DNA from: Platanthera guangdongensis
Lineage: Eukaryota > Streptophyta > Magnoliopsida > Asparagales > Orchidaceae
Reading direction: 5' to 3'
NCBI GenBank assembly: GCA_039583875.1
Contig: CM077150.1
Location: 185,694,375 to 185,758,374, forward strand
DNA: 64,000 bases
Each line of letters starts with the position of its first letter. The stretch's first letter is position 1. Positions 20,395 to 32,793 of this stretch are shown piece after piece. The notes beneath the pieces were generated by a model that worked only from the letters and a program-made list of their open reading frames with translations, was not told where the DNA came from and made no database searches. A program made the position numbers and the translations under genes.

Positions 20395-23033
20395 TGTCAC
20401 AACCCGCATTTCCTCAACGAGTACATCGTATCAGAGCAAGAGGAACTACGGGTTATTATGCCACGTCGTGCAGGGGATAACTGCACAAGCTCAGGCAAAA
20501 CCTCGACGCTTACTTAGTAGTTGAAAATTATCAGTTACATGCAAGAAACCGTTTAGATTGCTGGCCGTATCTCTCGGCATTAGGGATCAAAACGTGTGTT
20601 TGTACGCGGCGGAAAATACTTTAGTTTACTTATGACGATCTCCTATATGCATTCTAGATTTATCATGATATAAGAAAGCATCCTTTTTTACGTTGTTTGG
20701 AAACTACTTGTTAGGTGACCAAAATATGTTATGCATGTTATACAATAATAGGTTTTGTTTAGCTTAAAAATACCTAATGCAACCTACCATAAACCCTTCC
20801 CAAGAGCAAGTAGACATCATCTCATTCAAATGATTCATAGTAGCAGTCTAGCATTCATATGTAGTAAGTAAAGAAACCCACTAATGGGCGCCAACAAGCT
20901 GACACGAACCCATTGGGGCATATGTATGTCTGTACAACAAAGTAAAGAACTACCTTGCTAAGCAAGCTCAGCTAGCTCCAAAAAGACTCTATCTAAGCAC
21001 TAGTCTCTTAACCGGCTACACCCTGCACCTGAGGCATTCAAGAAATAACACCTCAGCAACCATCAAGGCTACAAAATAGAGCATGAAGTTCATCAAATAT
21101 AACGAAGGGGCTTACCAACCCCGTAGAAGTTTCATATAAATGAGTAAAAAGAACATGGTGGGAAATAAGTGTTAAACACTACCAACCCAACATGTAACGC
21201 ATCAAGTGCATGAAATGCTCATCAAGTCCTGCTCAACCCGCAGGAGCAAAAAGGCAATACACATGCCCATTTCATCATCTTTAGAACAAGAAACAACTAT
21301 ACTAGTGAAACATAAGCAGCGGTTAAGTTCGATTCCGCAAGGGTCTTTTGGTGGCGGCCCTAAAGTGGAACGCACCAAGAAAAGCCAGCCCAAATCGGGG
21401 CCAAAACGGTGCTCTACACCACAAATCAAAATCCGGTGGCCACCAAGGCTGAAACCACACCACCCCTTACCGAATCCTCACACCAACGCTCTTGCCATGG
21501 TTCACAATTCGCCTGCAAAACTCACCATAATCCAAGCTATACCTGTTTCCTTTCATCGTCCTCACTCATGACTACAAATTACCCAAGTTATGTCAAACTT
21601 GATAGAATTTGGGTCTCTACTTCACCATAAGCGAACCCCACAAGTAACAACATCGATTAAACACAACAAGCTAGCGAATCATAGGAATAAGAAAGGTAGC
21701 TAATAGAGAAATATAAGATAAAACACGAAAAAAATGAGATGAACAATAGGTAAGCATCTAGCTTGGGAAATTCTTGAAAGACAAGATAATTTATGCTTAT
21801 GAGTCCTAAACAATAGTAGAGTAACAAGGCGAACCAATTTAGACAAAAGTGAGGTGCAAAACAAGAAGAACAAGCTAATAAAATTGAATGGGGAACACTA
21901 GCTAAACTTGCACAATCAAATCAATAAGAAAACAAGATTGGCAAGGGTGAAGAACACCGCTTGCCTGAACCGAGATGATACCGCGATGGTTGCTCCTCTC
22001 TTTCTTCTTCCCTTTCCTTAGCTTTTCTCCCTTGCTTTCACTTTGAGAATGAAGAAGAAGGTGAAATGAGGAGGAGGAATCTCTTTTTCGGTCTTATTTT
22101 CTCCAGAACAGAGCTGGACCATTTGATCCAGAATCAAAGAAATGAACGGCACAAAAAAACTGAAAAAGTCGATTTTCGGCCCTGTCACGCCCTGTGACAC
22201 GCCCGTGTCACCGGGCGTGTACTTTAAGCGGCGCAGAATCCGACAATTTCCAGTTTATCCACAAGGTACAAGGCCGAGTACACGCCCGTGACCTAGGGCG
22301 TGTAACCCGTGTCTCGACATCTCGTCGTCCAAAAGTGTCGACACTTCGACAAAGCGGGACATGCCGTGTGACACGCCCGTGTCACAGGCCGTGTCCCCTC
22401 TCTCGACACCCGACACTCGACACTCGACACTCGACACTCGACATAGCGGGACACGGCCCGTGACACACCTGTGTCACGGGGCGTGTACCCCATTCGTCGA
22501 GCTCAACTCGCCGCAAGAAACTTCGTCGAGTCCGGGAGGTCACGCCCTGGGTCACGCCCCAACACGCCCGTGTTGGGGGGCGTGTTCCTCCCGCAACTTC
22601 GTCGAACGAAGATCGACGACCACAAAGCCAAACTGCATCCCGCGCTAGACACGCCCTGGGACACGCCCGTGTCCCAGGCCGTGTCACTCAAAAAAATGAC
22701 CATTTTTCACTATTTTGAAAAGTGTTTCTGTTTCGTCCTAGACCATTTCTTCCTTAAGGACTTTTTACCCCTTTTTGTTTGATGTACACATCTTCCATAC
22801 AAGCAACCCGTTTTGAGCCATATTACCCGGGCTCGAAAAAGTGCAAGCATTCCCTAAGAGGCCTCACCGAGTCCCTAAAATTGGACTCCGGCTTGCTGGT
22901 GAATCGTGCAACTAGGCTACCAAAATAGCCACTCGAAAGCCCGCGTAAATACCATGCTCGAACAACGGCCAAAGCCAACGTAATGCCCATCAAGCGTATG
23001 CCATCACTCGACGAAAACATACGGGGCGTTACA
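20395..23033 (-). repeat. 3' LTR of E
   Basis: Plus-strand tgtcacaacccgc to ggggcgttaca; pairs with 28463-31119. It includes a 520-bp palindrome-rich block. Open frames inside it are shared with the other LTR and look fortuitous. Confidence 0.94.
22180..22700. repeat. Palindrome-rich block with CGACACT microsatellite, E 3' LTR
   Basis: Many variants of gtgacacgcccgtgtcac (for example 22194-22211) occur as near-palindromes, plus a 7-bp (CGACACT)n tract at about 22404-22442. GC content is clearly above the rest of the LTR. Confidence 0.85.
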
Positions 23034-23048
23034 GTCACTCCCCCTAAC
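23034..23048 (-). promoter_or_regulatory. Polypurine tract of E
   Basis: Minus strand GTTAGGGGGAGTGAC immediately before the LTR terminus TGTAACG. Confidence 0.8.
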
Positions 23049-23136
23049 AAAACGTTTCGCCTCGAAACTTTTCAATCAGTCTTATATAAAGCAAATGAGT
23101 AATCACACAAAAACACCAATTCACATACCAGCTTGT

Positions 23137-24735
23137 TTACGGGAACAAATGATGGTGAGTCGCCCTTATCATTGACTCGAGCTCCCACGTCGCGCTTTCC
23201 ACATTCTGATTCTTCCATAACACCTTAACCATAGGGATCTTCTTCTTCCGCAACACGCGCTCTTGGGAGTCCAAAATACGAATAGGCATCTCTACATACG
23301 AAAGGTTCGGCGCCAACTGCGGCACAACATCCAAAACTTGCCTATCATTCCGCACACACTTGCGAAGTTGGCTGACATGTAACACGTCGTGAACACTAGG
23401 AAAGTTCACGGGTATTTCTACTTTATAAGCGGATGCACCAACTCGCGCAAGAATCTTGAAGGGACCCACAAACCTTGGGTCTAATTTGCGCTCTTTTCCA
23501 AACCTTTTAATTCCAACCATTGGGGAGACTTTCAGGAAGACGAAATCCCCCACTGCAAACTCTAACTCCGACATTCGCCGGTTGTCGTACTTTTCATATC
23601 TCTCTTGGGCGATCCGGATCTCCTCCCAAATAAGTCGTACGGCAACTTCCATGCCCTCGAGCACCTCTGGGCCCAACAAAGGCCGCTCGCCAACCTCAGC
23701 CCAAAATAGGGTTGTCCGACATCGTCGCCCATATAAAGCTTCGAACGGAGCCATTTGCAAGCTTTCTTGATAGCTGTTATTATATGCGAACTCCATAAGG
23801 CGCAAAAGTTCATCCCATGCTCCGCCATACTCAATAATGTAGCATCGAATCATATCTTCCATGATTTGGTTTACTCATTCCGTTTGGCCATTCGTCTGAG
23901 GGTGGTAAGCAGTGGAATACCTCAAATCCGTCCCCAAACCCTCTTGTAGACTCTTCCAGAAACGAGAAGTAAATCGGAAATCCCGGTATGAAATGATTTT
24001 GACTGGCACACCATGCAGTCGGATGATCTCGTTCAAATATAGCTCCGCTATTGTCTTCATCGGGTAGTTGACCTTAAATGGTATGAAGTGAGCACACTTG
24101 GTCAACCTATCCACGATCACCCATACGGAGTCATGTCCTCGTGGAGATCTTGGTAAGCCTGTAATAAAATCCATTGAAATGCTTTCCCACTTCCATTTTG
24201 GAATCTCCAATGGTGTCAACTTGCCACCAGGCCTCTCATGATCAGCTTTCACCCGCTTGCAGGTATGACATTCAGATACAAATTGCGCTATATCTCTTTT
24301 CATTCCATACCACCAGACAATTTGTTTCAAATCACGGTACATTTTAGTTGAGCCTGGATAGTAGGCCATACTTGAGTCATGTGCTTCCCTACACACCATA
24401 TCGCGAATGTCTCCAACTGCGGGGATACAAAATTGACCGCGATACTTTAATGTGCCCGCGTCATCAATAGCAAAATCTGGTAATTCGCCCTTTTCAGTCC
24501 GAAGAAATAAATGTAAAAGATCAGGATCATCCTTTTGATGTTGTCTTGCAAGCACCATCCATGAAGGTTCTTCTACTACCGAATGACTTTGTGGTTCATA
24601 TCTTCCCACGGAAATTTCCATCAATAGAAATTCCTCCACTAGACGGTCGGCTGAAAGATGAAATAATTTACCTGTCTTCCGACTCAATGCATCGGCCACA
24701 ACATTAGCTTTCTCGGGATGATACTGAATGTCCAT
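23137..24735 (-). pseudogene. Integrase with chromodomain of E
   Basis: Zinc region (HDSSMAYYPGSTKMY to CHTCKRVK), then the core: first Asp in SMDFITGLP, second position reads ISYRDFRFTS where the family has ISDRD, so the catalytic Asp is Tyr; Glu is in HPQTNGQTE. A TGA at about 23874 follows that Glu (CGA expected). The second part carries the GPF/Y-like region (DPRFVGPFKIL) and a chromodomain (KVLWKNQNVESATWELES), which in chromoviruses reads histone marks and steers insertion. Ends about 100 bp before the LTR. Confidence 0.87.
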
Positions 24736-25365
24736 ATCATAGTCAGCTACATATTCAAGCCATCGCCGTTAGAGTAGATTAAGTTCCTTTTGCGTGAAGA
24801 CGTACTTCAAACTTTTATGATCCGTAAAGATTTTACACTGCGCGCCGTAAAGTAAGTGTCTCCACAACTTCAATGCAAATATTAACGCTGCGAACTCCAA
24901 ATCATGCGTCGGGTAGTTCTTTTCATGACTTTTCAACTGTCGTGACCCATACGCAATCACCTTTTTGTCTTGCATTAAAACACATCCAAGTCCAACGTGT
25001 GACGCATCCACAAAAACGTCATAATCTATCTCTTCTGTCGGTAATATCAACACAGGAGCGGTACATAACCTGTTCTTGAGTTCAAGGAATGATGCCTCAC
25101 ACTTGTCATTCCAATCAAACGCCACATTATTCTGGGTTAAGCGAGTCAAAGGTGCGGCCAACGTAGCAAAACCTTCTACAAATCTGCGATAATAGCCTGC
25201 CAATCCCAAGAAGCTCTGAATCTCCTTGTGTGTCTCCGGTCTCCTCCACTCCATGACTGCAGAAATCTTTTCGGGATCCACTGAAATTCCATGTTGATTA
25301 ATAACATGACCCAGGAATGCAACCTGAGGTAACCAAAACTCACATTTGCTTAACTTGGCGAACAA
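24736..25365 (-). pseudogene. RNase H region of E
   Basis: RT thumb and RNase [66 protein letters not shown] and [11 protein letters not shown]. The TGA at 25373 replaces Trp before [12 protein letters not shown] near 24768 replaces Gln before RRWLEY. Both fit transitions. Confidence 0.87.
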
Positions 25366-25374
25366 CTTTTGGTC

Positions 25375-26500
25375 TCACAAAGTGGCCAATACCAATCGCA
25401 GATGATGTTCATGCTCCTCAACACTGCGGGAGTAGACAAGAACGTCATCAAGAAAAACCACCACAAACCTATCCAAGTAGTCCTTGAACACCCGGTTCAT
25501 CATATCCATGAAGGCTGATGGTGCGTTGGTCAAACCAAACGACATCACAAGAAATTCAAAATGGCCATGTCTCGATCGAAACGCAGTCCGCGGAATATCA
25601 GACTCCCGAACCTTTAGCTGATGATAGCCCAAGCGGAGATCAATCTTCAAAAATACTGAACTGCCACGCAGTTGATCAAACAAATCATCAATTCTTGGCA
25701 GGGGGTACTTGTTTTTAATCGTCACCTTGTTCAACTCCCGGTAATCGATGCAAAGCCGCATCGACCCATCTTTCTTCTTCACAAATAACACGGTTGCACC
25801 CCAAGGTGATGAACTTAGCCTGATAAACCCCTTTGCCAATAAGTCATCGAGCTGTGTACGCAACTCTGCTAGCTCACGCGGGGCCATTTTGTACGGTGCT
25901 TTCGCAATAGGCCGCGTACCCGGCTCCAAATCAATGACAAATTCGACATCACGATCAGGTGGAAGACCAGGAAGATTCGTAGGAAAAACAACTGGAAATT
26001 CACGCACAACAGGAATCTCCTCCAAACGCGGCAAAACAGCACTAGTCCCCACAACTGAGACTAGACAACCAAAACAATCGGAAACAAACAACGTCCGAAC
26101 ACATACCGATGAAATCCCTGGAGAATCCTGGCAAGAATCACCATAAACACTTCCAGGCTGACCATTGTCCTTGATAAAATCCAAGCGCTTTCCTTTGCAC
26201 TGGATGACGGCGTCATAGCGGGATAACCAGTCCATGCCCAAGATAACGTCAAAATCTTCCAAATCGATCACCTTGAAATCAGCCTTTGCTAAGAAATCCC
26301 CCAACAAAATGGGACAATCAAGAAGACCCCAGTCTGCAACCACAGAAGCACCGGAAGGAAACTTCACCAAAAAGGCATTCCCCACTCGATCTGGTGTCAA
26401 ATGATACCGATCCAGAAAGGTTTGCGGCACAAATGAATGGGTCGCGCCAGAATCGAAGAGAACACGCGCCCAACGGTTCTTTACCTTAAAGTTTCCTATA
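25375..26500 (-). pseudogene. Protease and reverse transcriptase of E
   Basis: Protease active site [11 protein letters not shown] lies at about 26440-26470, with [12 protein letters not shown] downstream. RT begins [12 protein letters not shown] and shows [42 protein letters not shown] and the catalytic [11 protein letters not shown]. The 351-codon stretch is open, but the polyprotein is interrupted at both ends. Confidence 0.88.
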
Positions 26501-26519
26501 AGGGTACATATGTAGCTAA

Positions 26520-27791
26520 TAAGTACGCGTAAGCGTCATAAACAAAACGTGAACCAGAGGAATGAATCAAACCTGAGATAACCTGAGGGGACATCTGAGC
26601 TTCCTCTGAAGAAATCACATTTAACTTCCCCTTTCCTTTGTCCAAATGCGAAGGCGGAGGCAAATCCTAGAGTGGCATTGGCTGCAGCACGGGCTGGTTT
26701 TGTGGGCACCTTGCCTTGAGATGTCCCTGCTTGCCACACTGAAAGCACACCTTGTCTTTGACCCAGCAGCGGCCCACATCATGACCTCTTCCCCCATAAC
26801 TTGTACACGCCAAGTCTCTGGTTGGCGCACCGTGAATGGCGTGCACCTGCTCCTTCTTCTGCATCCCCAACCGCTTGAATCATTTCTCAAATGGGTGGCC
26901 TGATCGGCCACAGAAGCTACACGTCTCCTTATTCTTCTTCCTTATGTCTGATTCTTGGGAGCTTTTCCCTTCCACCGGCTTTCTCTTATCCTTCCTCATC
27001 AACTGCCCTCTTTGTTTTGCATTTTTTATCGCTTCAACCTTCAAAACAGCCTCAACCACAGTGGTGTAACTCGTCGCTCCATAAGCGCTTGCGAACTGCT
27101 GAACATCGCTCCGGAGTCTGCCAAAAAATCTCTTTACTCGATCATCTTCCGTAGTCACCAAGCTCGGAGCGAACCGACTTAGCTTGCTAAACTCCATTTC
27201 ATACTCACTAACTGTGAGTTTCCTCTGTTTCAGGTACAAAAAGTCATTCATCAGGCGGTCCCTTTCCACTGACGCCAGAAACTTGCGCCGTAACATTTCT
27301 TTGAAGGCTTCCCACAAACATCCCGCCACTAGGCTTTCCTTCTCTCGCAACCACCAACCTTTAGCTATCCCGTTTAGTTCATAGGCGGCAAGCAGCACCT
27401 TCTGGTCCTCGGTAATGCCAGAATAGACAAACATCTCTTCCAACGTGATCACCCAATCATCCAAGATCACAAAGTCCGCTTTTCCATCATAGGTAGGTGG
27501 TCCAAGTCGCTGAAACTGCGAGATAAAAGTCATCGCAGGAGGAACCACAACTGGGGTTATCAACGCCATAGAAGGAGTAGAAATAGTGGGGCCTCTGCCA
27601 ATCTCTTGCACTCTTGGTGCCAGCCCAGACATTGCTGATGACATAACTTGGAGCTGGGACTGCACTTCCTGCACCTGCCTCGTCAAAGCCTCATTACTTT
27701 GGCGTAGACTATCCATCAGACCATTATTCTGCGCGCCCGAAGACTCGCCCTCAGATTGGGGAGTCTGCCTTGTCACTGGAAGCTTCGACAT
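26520..27791 (-). pseudogene. Gag of E
   Basis: Likely ATG at 27791 (MSKLPVTRQTP). A Retrotrans_gag domain follows (ILDDWVITLEEMFVYSG, KGWWLREKESL, FLASVERDRLMNDFLYLKQR). First knuckle CSFCGRSGHPFEK is cut where the last Cys should be (TGA at about 26880). A second knuckle CFQCGKQGHLKARC follows in frame. Leftward of about 26667 the frame is poor before protease. Confidence 0.82.
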
Positions 27792-27803
27792 CATATAAAC
27801 CAT

Positions 27804-28462
27804 TTCACTCGATATCAAACTCAAACCCAACAATCAACACATAACTACTATGTATAGACAATACATGGATCAATATGAACATCAACTGCTAACTTGCTCT
27901 GGGAGTTTGAGAATGATATTATGCCTAGCCTGAGATGACTCACCGTCATCCCACTAACTTGTGTCTAAACCATGAATGCATGAATTTCTTTGACCCAAAA
28001 CCATGTGTGTACAGATGTCATCATGTAAATCTTAGCTTGGCACGTTGTGCTCATGCAATGTTATGTTATGCGTGCTATGTTATGCATTCTAGAAAAGGCC
28101 TTATTACATGCCATGAGCGGTCGTACGCATCACAATGCTATGCATCCCATACTACATAGCATTGCATGCAACGAATAAAAGAAAACGTGCTAGTCGCATC
28201 CATGTGGTAAGTTTATACATCCCATACTACATAACCCGCACATGTTGCCCCTATGGTGGGTCCATATACAACCACATATTATGCATCCCATACTACATAA
28301 TATGCCACGTATACTTCTGTTCATGCCATGTGTGTAGTGTGCATGCTTCGGCCAAGACATATTGATGGCACCTCGGTGTGTGTATGATATGATGCTTACT
28401 ACGATGACAAAAAGGGAAGTTTGTCGGACCAATTGTCAAGCAAACCTGGCTCTGATACCAAC
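27804..28462 (-). other. 5' leader and primer site of E
   Basis: AT-rich leader with three copies of catcccatactacata (28143, 28218, 28284). Minus-strand TGGTATCAGAGCCAGG at 28445-28460 is the tRNA-Met primer site, two bases from the LTR. No ORF supported. Confidence 0.8.
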
Positions 28463-31119
28463 TGTCACAACCCGCATTTCCTCAACGAGTACATCGTATC
28501 AGAGCAAGAGGAACTACGGGTTATGATGCCACATCGTGCAGGGGATAACTGCACACGCTCAGGCAAAACCTCGATGCTTACTTAGTAGTTGAAAATTATC
28601 AGTTATATGCAAGAAACTATTTAGTTTGCTGGTCGTATCTCTCGGCATTAGGGATCAAAACGTGTGTTTGTACGCGGCGGAAAATACTTTAGTTTACTTA
28701 TGACGATCTCCTATATGCATTCTAGATTTATCATAATATAAGAAAGCATCCTTTTTACGTTGTTTGGAAACTACTTGTTAGGTGACCAAAACATGTTATG
28801 CATGTTATACAATAATAGGTTTTGTTTAGCTTAAAAATACCTAATGCAACCTACCATAAAACCTTCCCAAGAGCAAGTAGACATCATCTCATTCAAATGA
28901 TTCATAGTAGCAGTCTAGCATTCATATGTAGCAAGTAAAGAAACCCACCAATGGGCGCCAACAAGCTGACACGAACCCATTGGGGCATATGTATGTCTGT
29001 ACAACAAAGTAAAGAACTACCTCGCTAAGCAAGCTCGGCTAGCTCCAAAGAGACTCTATCCAAGCACTAGTCTCTTAACCGGCTACACCCTGCACCTGAG
29101 CCATTCAAGAAAGAACACCTCAGCAACCATCAAGGCTACAAAATAGAGCATGAAGTTCATCAAATATAACGAAGGGGCTTACCGACCCCGTAGAAGTTTC
29201 ATATAAATGAGTAAAAAGAACAGGGTGGGAAATAAGTGTTAAACACTGCCAACCCAACATGTAACGCATCAAGTGCATGAAATGCTCATCAAGTCCTGCT
29301 CAACCCGCAGGAGAAAAAAGGCAATACACATGCCCATTTCATCATCTTTAGAACAAGAAACAACTCTACTAGTGAAACATAAGCAGCGGTTAAGTTCGAT
29401 TCCGCAAGGTTCTTTTGGTGGCGGCCCTAAAGTGGAACGCACCAAGAAAAGCCAGCCCAAATCGGGGCCAAAACGGTGCTCTACACCACAAATCAAAACC
29501 CGGTGGCCACCAAGGCTGAAACCACACCACCGCTTACCGAATCCTCACACCAACTATCCTGCCATGGTTCACAATTCGCCTGCAAAACTCACCATAATCC
29601 AAGCTATACCCGTTTCCTTTCATCGTCCTCACTCATGACTACAAATTACCCAAGTTATGTCAAACTTGATAGAATTTGGGTCTCTACTTCACCATAAGCG
29701 AACCCCACAAGTAATAACATTGATTAAACATAACAAGCTAGCGAATCATAGGAACAAGAAAGGTAGCTAATAGAGAAATATAAGATAAAACACGAAAAAA
29801 ATGAGATGAACAATAGGTAATCATCTAGATTGGGAAATTCTTGAAAGACAAGATAATTTATGCTTATGAGTCCTAAACAATAGTAGAGTAACAAGGCGAA
29901 CCAATTTAGACAAAAGTGAGGTGCAAAACAAGAAGAACAAGCTAATAAAATTGAATGGGGAACACTAGCTAAACTTGCACAATCAAAACAACAAGAAAAC
30001 AAGATTGGCAAGGGTGAAGAACACTGCTTGCCTGAACCGAGATGACACCGTGATGGCTGCTCCTCTCTTTCTTCTTCCCTTTCCTTAGCTTTTCTCCCTT
30101 GCTTTCACTTTGAGAATGAAGAAGAAGGTGAAATGAGGAGGAGGAATCTCTTTTTCGGCCTTATTTCCTCCAGAACAGAGCTGGACCATTTGATCCATAA
30201 TCAAAGAAATGAACGGCACAAAAAACTGAAAAAGTCGATTTTCGGCCCTGTCACGCCCTGTGACACGCCCGTGTCATAGGGCGTGTACCTTAAGCGGCAC
30301 AGAATCCGACAATTTCCAGTTTATCCACAAGGTACACGGCCGAGTACACGCCCGTGACCGGTAGGTCACGCCCGTGACCTAGGGCGTGTAACCCGTGTCT
30401 CGACATCTCGTCGTCCAAAAGTGTCGACACTTCGACAAAGCCGGACAAGCCCTGTGACACGCCCGTGTCACAGGCCGTGTCCCCTCTCTCGACACCCGAC
30501 ACTCGACACTCGACACTCGACACTCGACATAGCGGGACATGGCCCGTGACACACCCGTGTCACGGGGCGTGTACCCCATTCGTCGAGCTCAACTCGCCGC
30601 AAGAAACTTCATCGAGTCCGGGAGGTCACGCCCCAGGTCACGCCCCAACACGCCCGTTTTGGGGGGCGTGTTCCTCCCGCAACTTCATCGAACGAAGTTC
30701 TATGACCACAAAGCCAAACCGTATCCCGTGCTAGACACGCCCTGGGACACGCCCGTATCCCAGGCTGTGTCACTCAAAAAAATGACCATTTTTCACTGTT
30801 TTGAAAAGTGTTTCTGTTTCGTCCTAGACAATTTCTTCCTTAAGCACTTTTTACCCATTTTTGTTTGTTGTACACATCTTCCATACAAGCAACCCGTTTT
30901 GAGCCATATTACCCGGGCTCGAAAAAGTGCAAGCATTCCCTAAGAGGCATCACCGAGTCCCCAAAATTGGACTCCGGCTTGCTGGGGAATCGTGCAACTA
31001 GGCTACCAAAACAGCCACTCGAAAACCCGCGTAAAAACCATACTCCAACAACGTCCAAAGCCAACGTAACGCCCATCAAGCGTATGCCATCACTCGACGA
31101 AAAAATACGGGGAATTACA
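28463..31119 (-). repeat. 5' LTR of E
   Basis: 2657 bp pair of 20395-23033. The palindrome block is at about 30240-30780, with the CGACACT tract at 30490-30530. A short extra copy of the ggtcacgcccgtgacc type near 30360 is one of the length differences. Confidence 0.94.
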
Positions 31120-31124
31120 GGAAG
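31120..31124. repeat. Right TSD of element E (ggaag)
   Basis: Pairs with 20390-20394. Confidence 0.92.
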
Positions 31125-31702
31125 GAGGAGCGGTGATGCTTGCCAAGCTAACATGCATCACAGTTGAGAGGTGGATGATGTGGAGGGAGGTGGGGTAGAA
31201 GCTGGCGAAGAAGCCGGGGAGGAGCATGACCAAGGCGAAGATGCCATTGGAGAAGATCTTTAGAGGAGGAGGAGAAGTCGGATAGAGCAGAAATGTTGTC
31301 GAGTAAGTAGAGGCCACCGCTCTCAGTCCCAGTAGCAATTGTCCGTTGGGAGTCCGGATCCTGAAAAGAACAAGAAGTAGAAGTGAATGTGATGGAACAC
31401 CGTAATTGCTTGCATAAAGAAGTAACTGATAATAAATTGAAAGGGAACTTGGGCACATAGAGGGTATCTGCCAGGCGAAGAGACAGAGTGACTTAAACCA
31501 CTCCCATCCCATTGACCGGAGAGGAAGAGCCTAATGCAACAAAGACTGGGGGCAACCGATCATGTGTTTCTAGAAGAGAAAAACATTGAGGATTGTCATT
31601 CATATGATTTGTAGCACCAGAGTCGATCAACCATCTGTCGTTAGTAACAACGTGGGCACTACCAGAAGATGTGACCACCGAGGCGGATTGTGTGGAGGCC
31701 AT
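31125..31702 (-). pseudogene. B protease and integrase N-terminus, gag missing
   Basis: An ATG at 31702 (MASTQSASVVTSSGS) runs straight into the protease active site WLIDSGATNHMNDN, with no capsid or zinc knuckle. In D about 900 bp of gag separate the equivalent points. Downstream are protease (PFNLLSVTSLCKQL) and the pre-integrase zinc region (LLQWHLRLGHAPPRLL to LNCDAC). Frame changes occur near 31490-31456. Cut at the left by E. Confidence 0.82.
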
Positions 31703-32359
31703 AGAAGAAAGACCGTGAGAGTAACAAGGAGACCGCATGAGAACCGCATGAAGCAAAGAGAAAGAAGGCGCGGCGACAAGGATAGAAAGACTAAGCCGAG
31801 CGACCAGCAAGCATGGCGGGCGGCTAGGATGGCCGTAGCAAGAAGAGAGAAAAGCAGAGGGAAAGAAGTCGCACGGTTAGAGATTGAACAACGCAAACAG
31901 GAGAGAGAGAAGTCCGAGCGAACTGGGAGGAGTTCGCTAGAAAGTCAAACAGGTCATGCGAACAGAAAAGAAACCACACGAATAGAGACTAGTCGTGCGA
32001 ATAAAGGGAGAGCGCGAGTGGAGAAGAGGCAGAGTAGCTGTAAAGAGAAGAGGTCGCGCTGCTAAAGAGGAGGTCGCAGCGACTAACAAGCAGGGGAGGC
32101 TAGAAGGAAGCAACGCTAAGGAGAACAGGTGGCAACGACTTGGGAACAGGTCGCAGCGATGAGAGAGCAGTAGCGGTTAGAAAGAAAGGTCAGAAAGGAT
32201 GCCCGCACAAGGGAGGAAGAAACCGCGCGAACAGGGCGCGATAAGGGAAGAGAAGAGCGCGATAATAGGTAACGAGAAGGGGAAGAAGCTGCACAGACAG
32301 GTCGCGCGGACAAAGAGGCCTCAAAAATTAGAAGGAAAAGATCGAGCGCTCTGATACCA
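31703..32359 (-). other. 5' leader and primer site of B
   Basis: Minus-strand TGGTATCAGAGC at 32348-32359 abuts the LTR and matches initiator tRNA-Met. The leader is pyrimidine-rich on the minus strand with repeated cgcgacct and cgctgcgacct phrases, like the D leader. No conserved ORF. Confidence 0.8.
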
Positions 32360-32788
32360 TGTACGAACAGAAAATAACAGACCGAAAAAATGGAGTAATG
32401 TAAACTTTATTATCCAAAAAAGGTATCAATTACAATGGTATAGCCTCCCTTTTATTGAATGAAGGAGATGAGAAAGATTACAATTAAGCAATGTGGGACT
32501 AAAAAATTACAAGTATATGCGACTTTACAAAAAGACAAACTGGACAGGTCGTTCGGTTAGACAAATCGGCTAACTGCCCGATAATAACAGGAGGAGAGAA
32601 TAAGCGCCACAGAGAACAAGCCGTCATAGGAGACCGCTAGACCGCCCGATCTCTAAGCTGTCTGAGACAAGCCGCCAGACCGCTGGAACACCAAACAGCA
32701 ACAACCCGGCAGACAGGCCGGCTAGATAAATCGCCAGACCTCCCGATCTCCGAATAGCCACAAACCGCCCGGCCTCCATACTTCAACA
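32360..32788 (-). repeat. 5' LTR of B
   Basis: 429 bp pair of 3246-3674. The TATA box of the other copy reads CAATAAAAG here, so this promoter may be weakened. Confidence 0.9.
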
Positions 32789-32793
32789 TGCCC
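32789..32793. repeat. Right TSD of element B
   Basis: TGCCC against TTCCC at 3241-3245. Confidence 0.55.

Larger units (their letters stand above)
20395..31119 (-). mobile_element. Element E: chromodomain Ty3/gypsy (Tekay/Del-like)
   Basis: 10.7 kb with LTRs of 2.64 and 2.66 kb, TSD ggaag, tRNA-Met primer site beside the right LTR and polypurine tract beside the left one. Gag, protease, RT, RNase H, integrase and a C-terminal chromodomain are on the minus strand in gypsy order. LTRs differ by roughly 2-3 percent on a partial count. Stops in several domains and a lost integrase Asp make it defective. The Tekay/Del name is inferred from the chromodomain and LTR length. Confidence 0.93.
3246..32788 (-). 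mobile_element. Element B: short-LTR copia retrotransposon split by C, D and E
   Basis: B is defined by 429-bp LTRs at both ends with matching termini (plus strand tgt.cgaac to cttcaaca), a tRNA-Met primer site beside the right LTR and a polypurine tract beside the left LTR. Its own sequence is at 3246-4567, 13484-13534, 18726-20394 and 31120-32788. Coding order on the minus strand is protease, integrase, RT, RNase H; gag is missing. The two LTRs differ at about 36 sites by eye (about 8 percent), making it the oldest measurable insertion. The compact LTR suggests an Ale/Ivana-like copia; the clade is not certain. Confidence 0.85.

Noticed and set aside
21206..21571. 121-codon ORF in both E LTRs (also 29273-29638)
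   Set aside because: Shared through LTR duplication, with no family similarity; an opposite-strand frame overlaps it equally well.
32348..32359. tRNA-like TGGTATCAGAG sequences
   Set aside because: They are primer binding sites complementary to a tRNA 3' end, beside LTRs; no tRNA gene structure is present.
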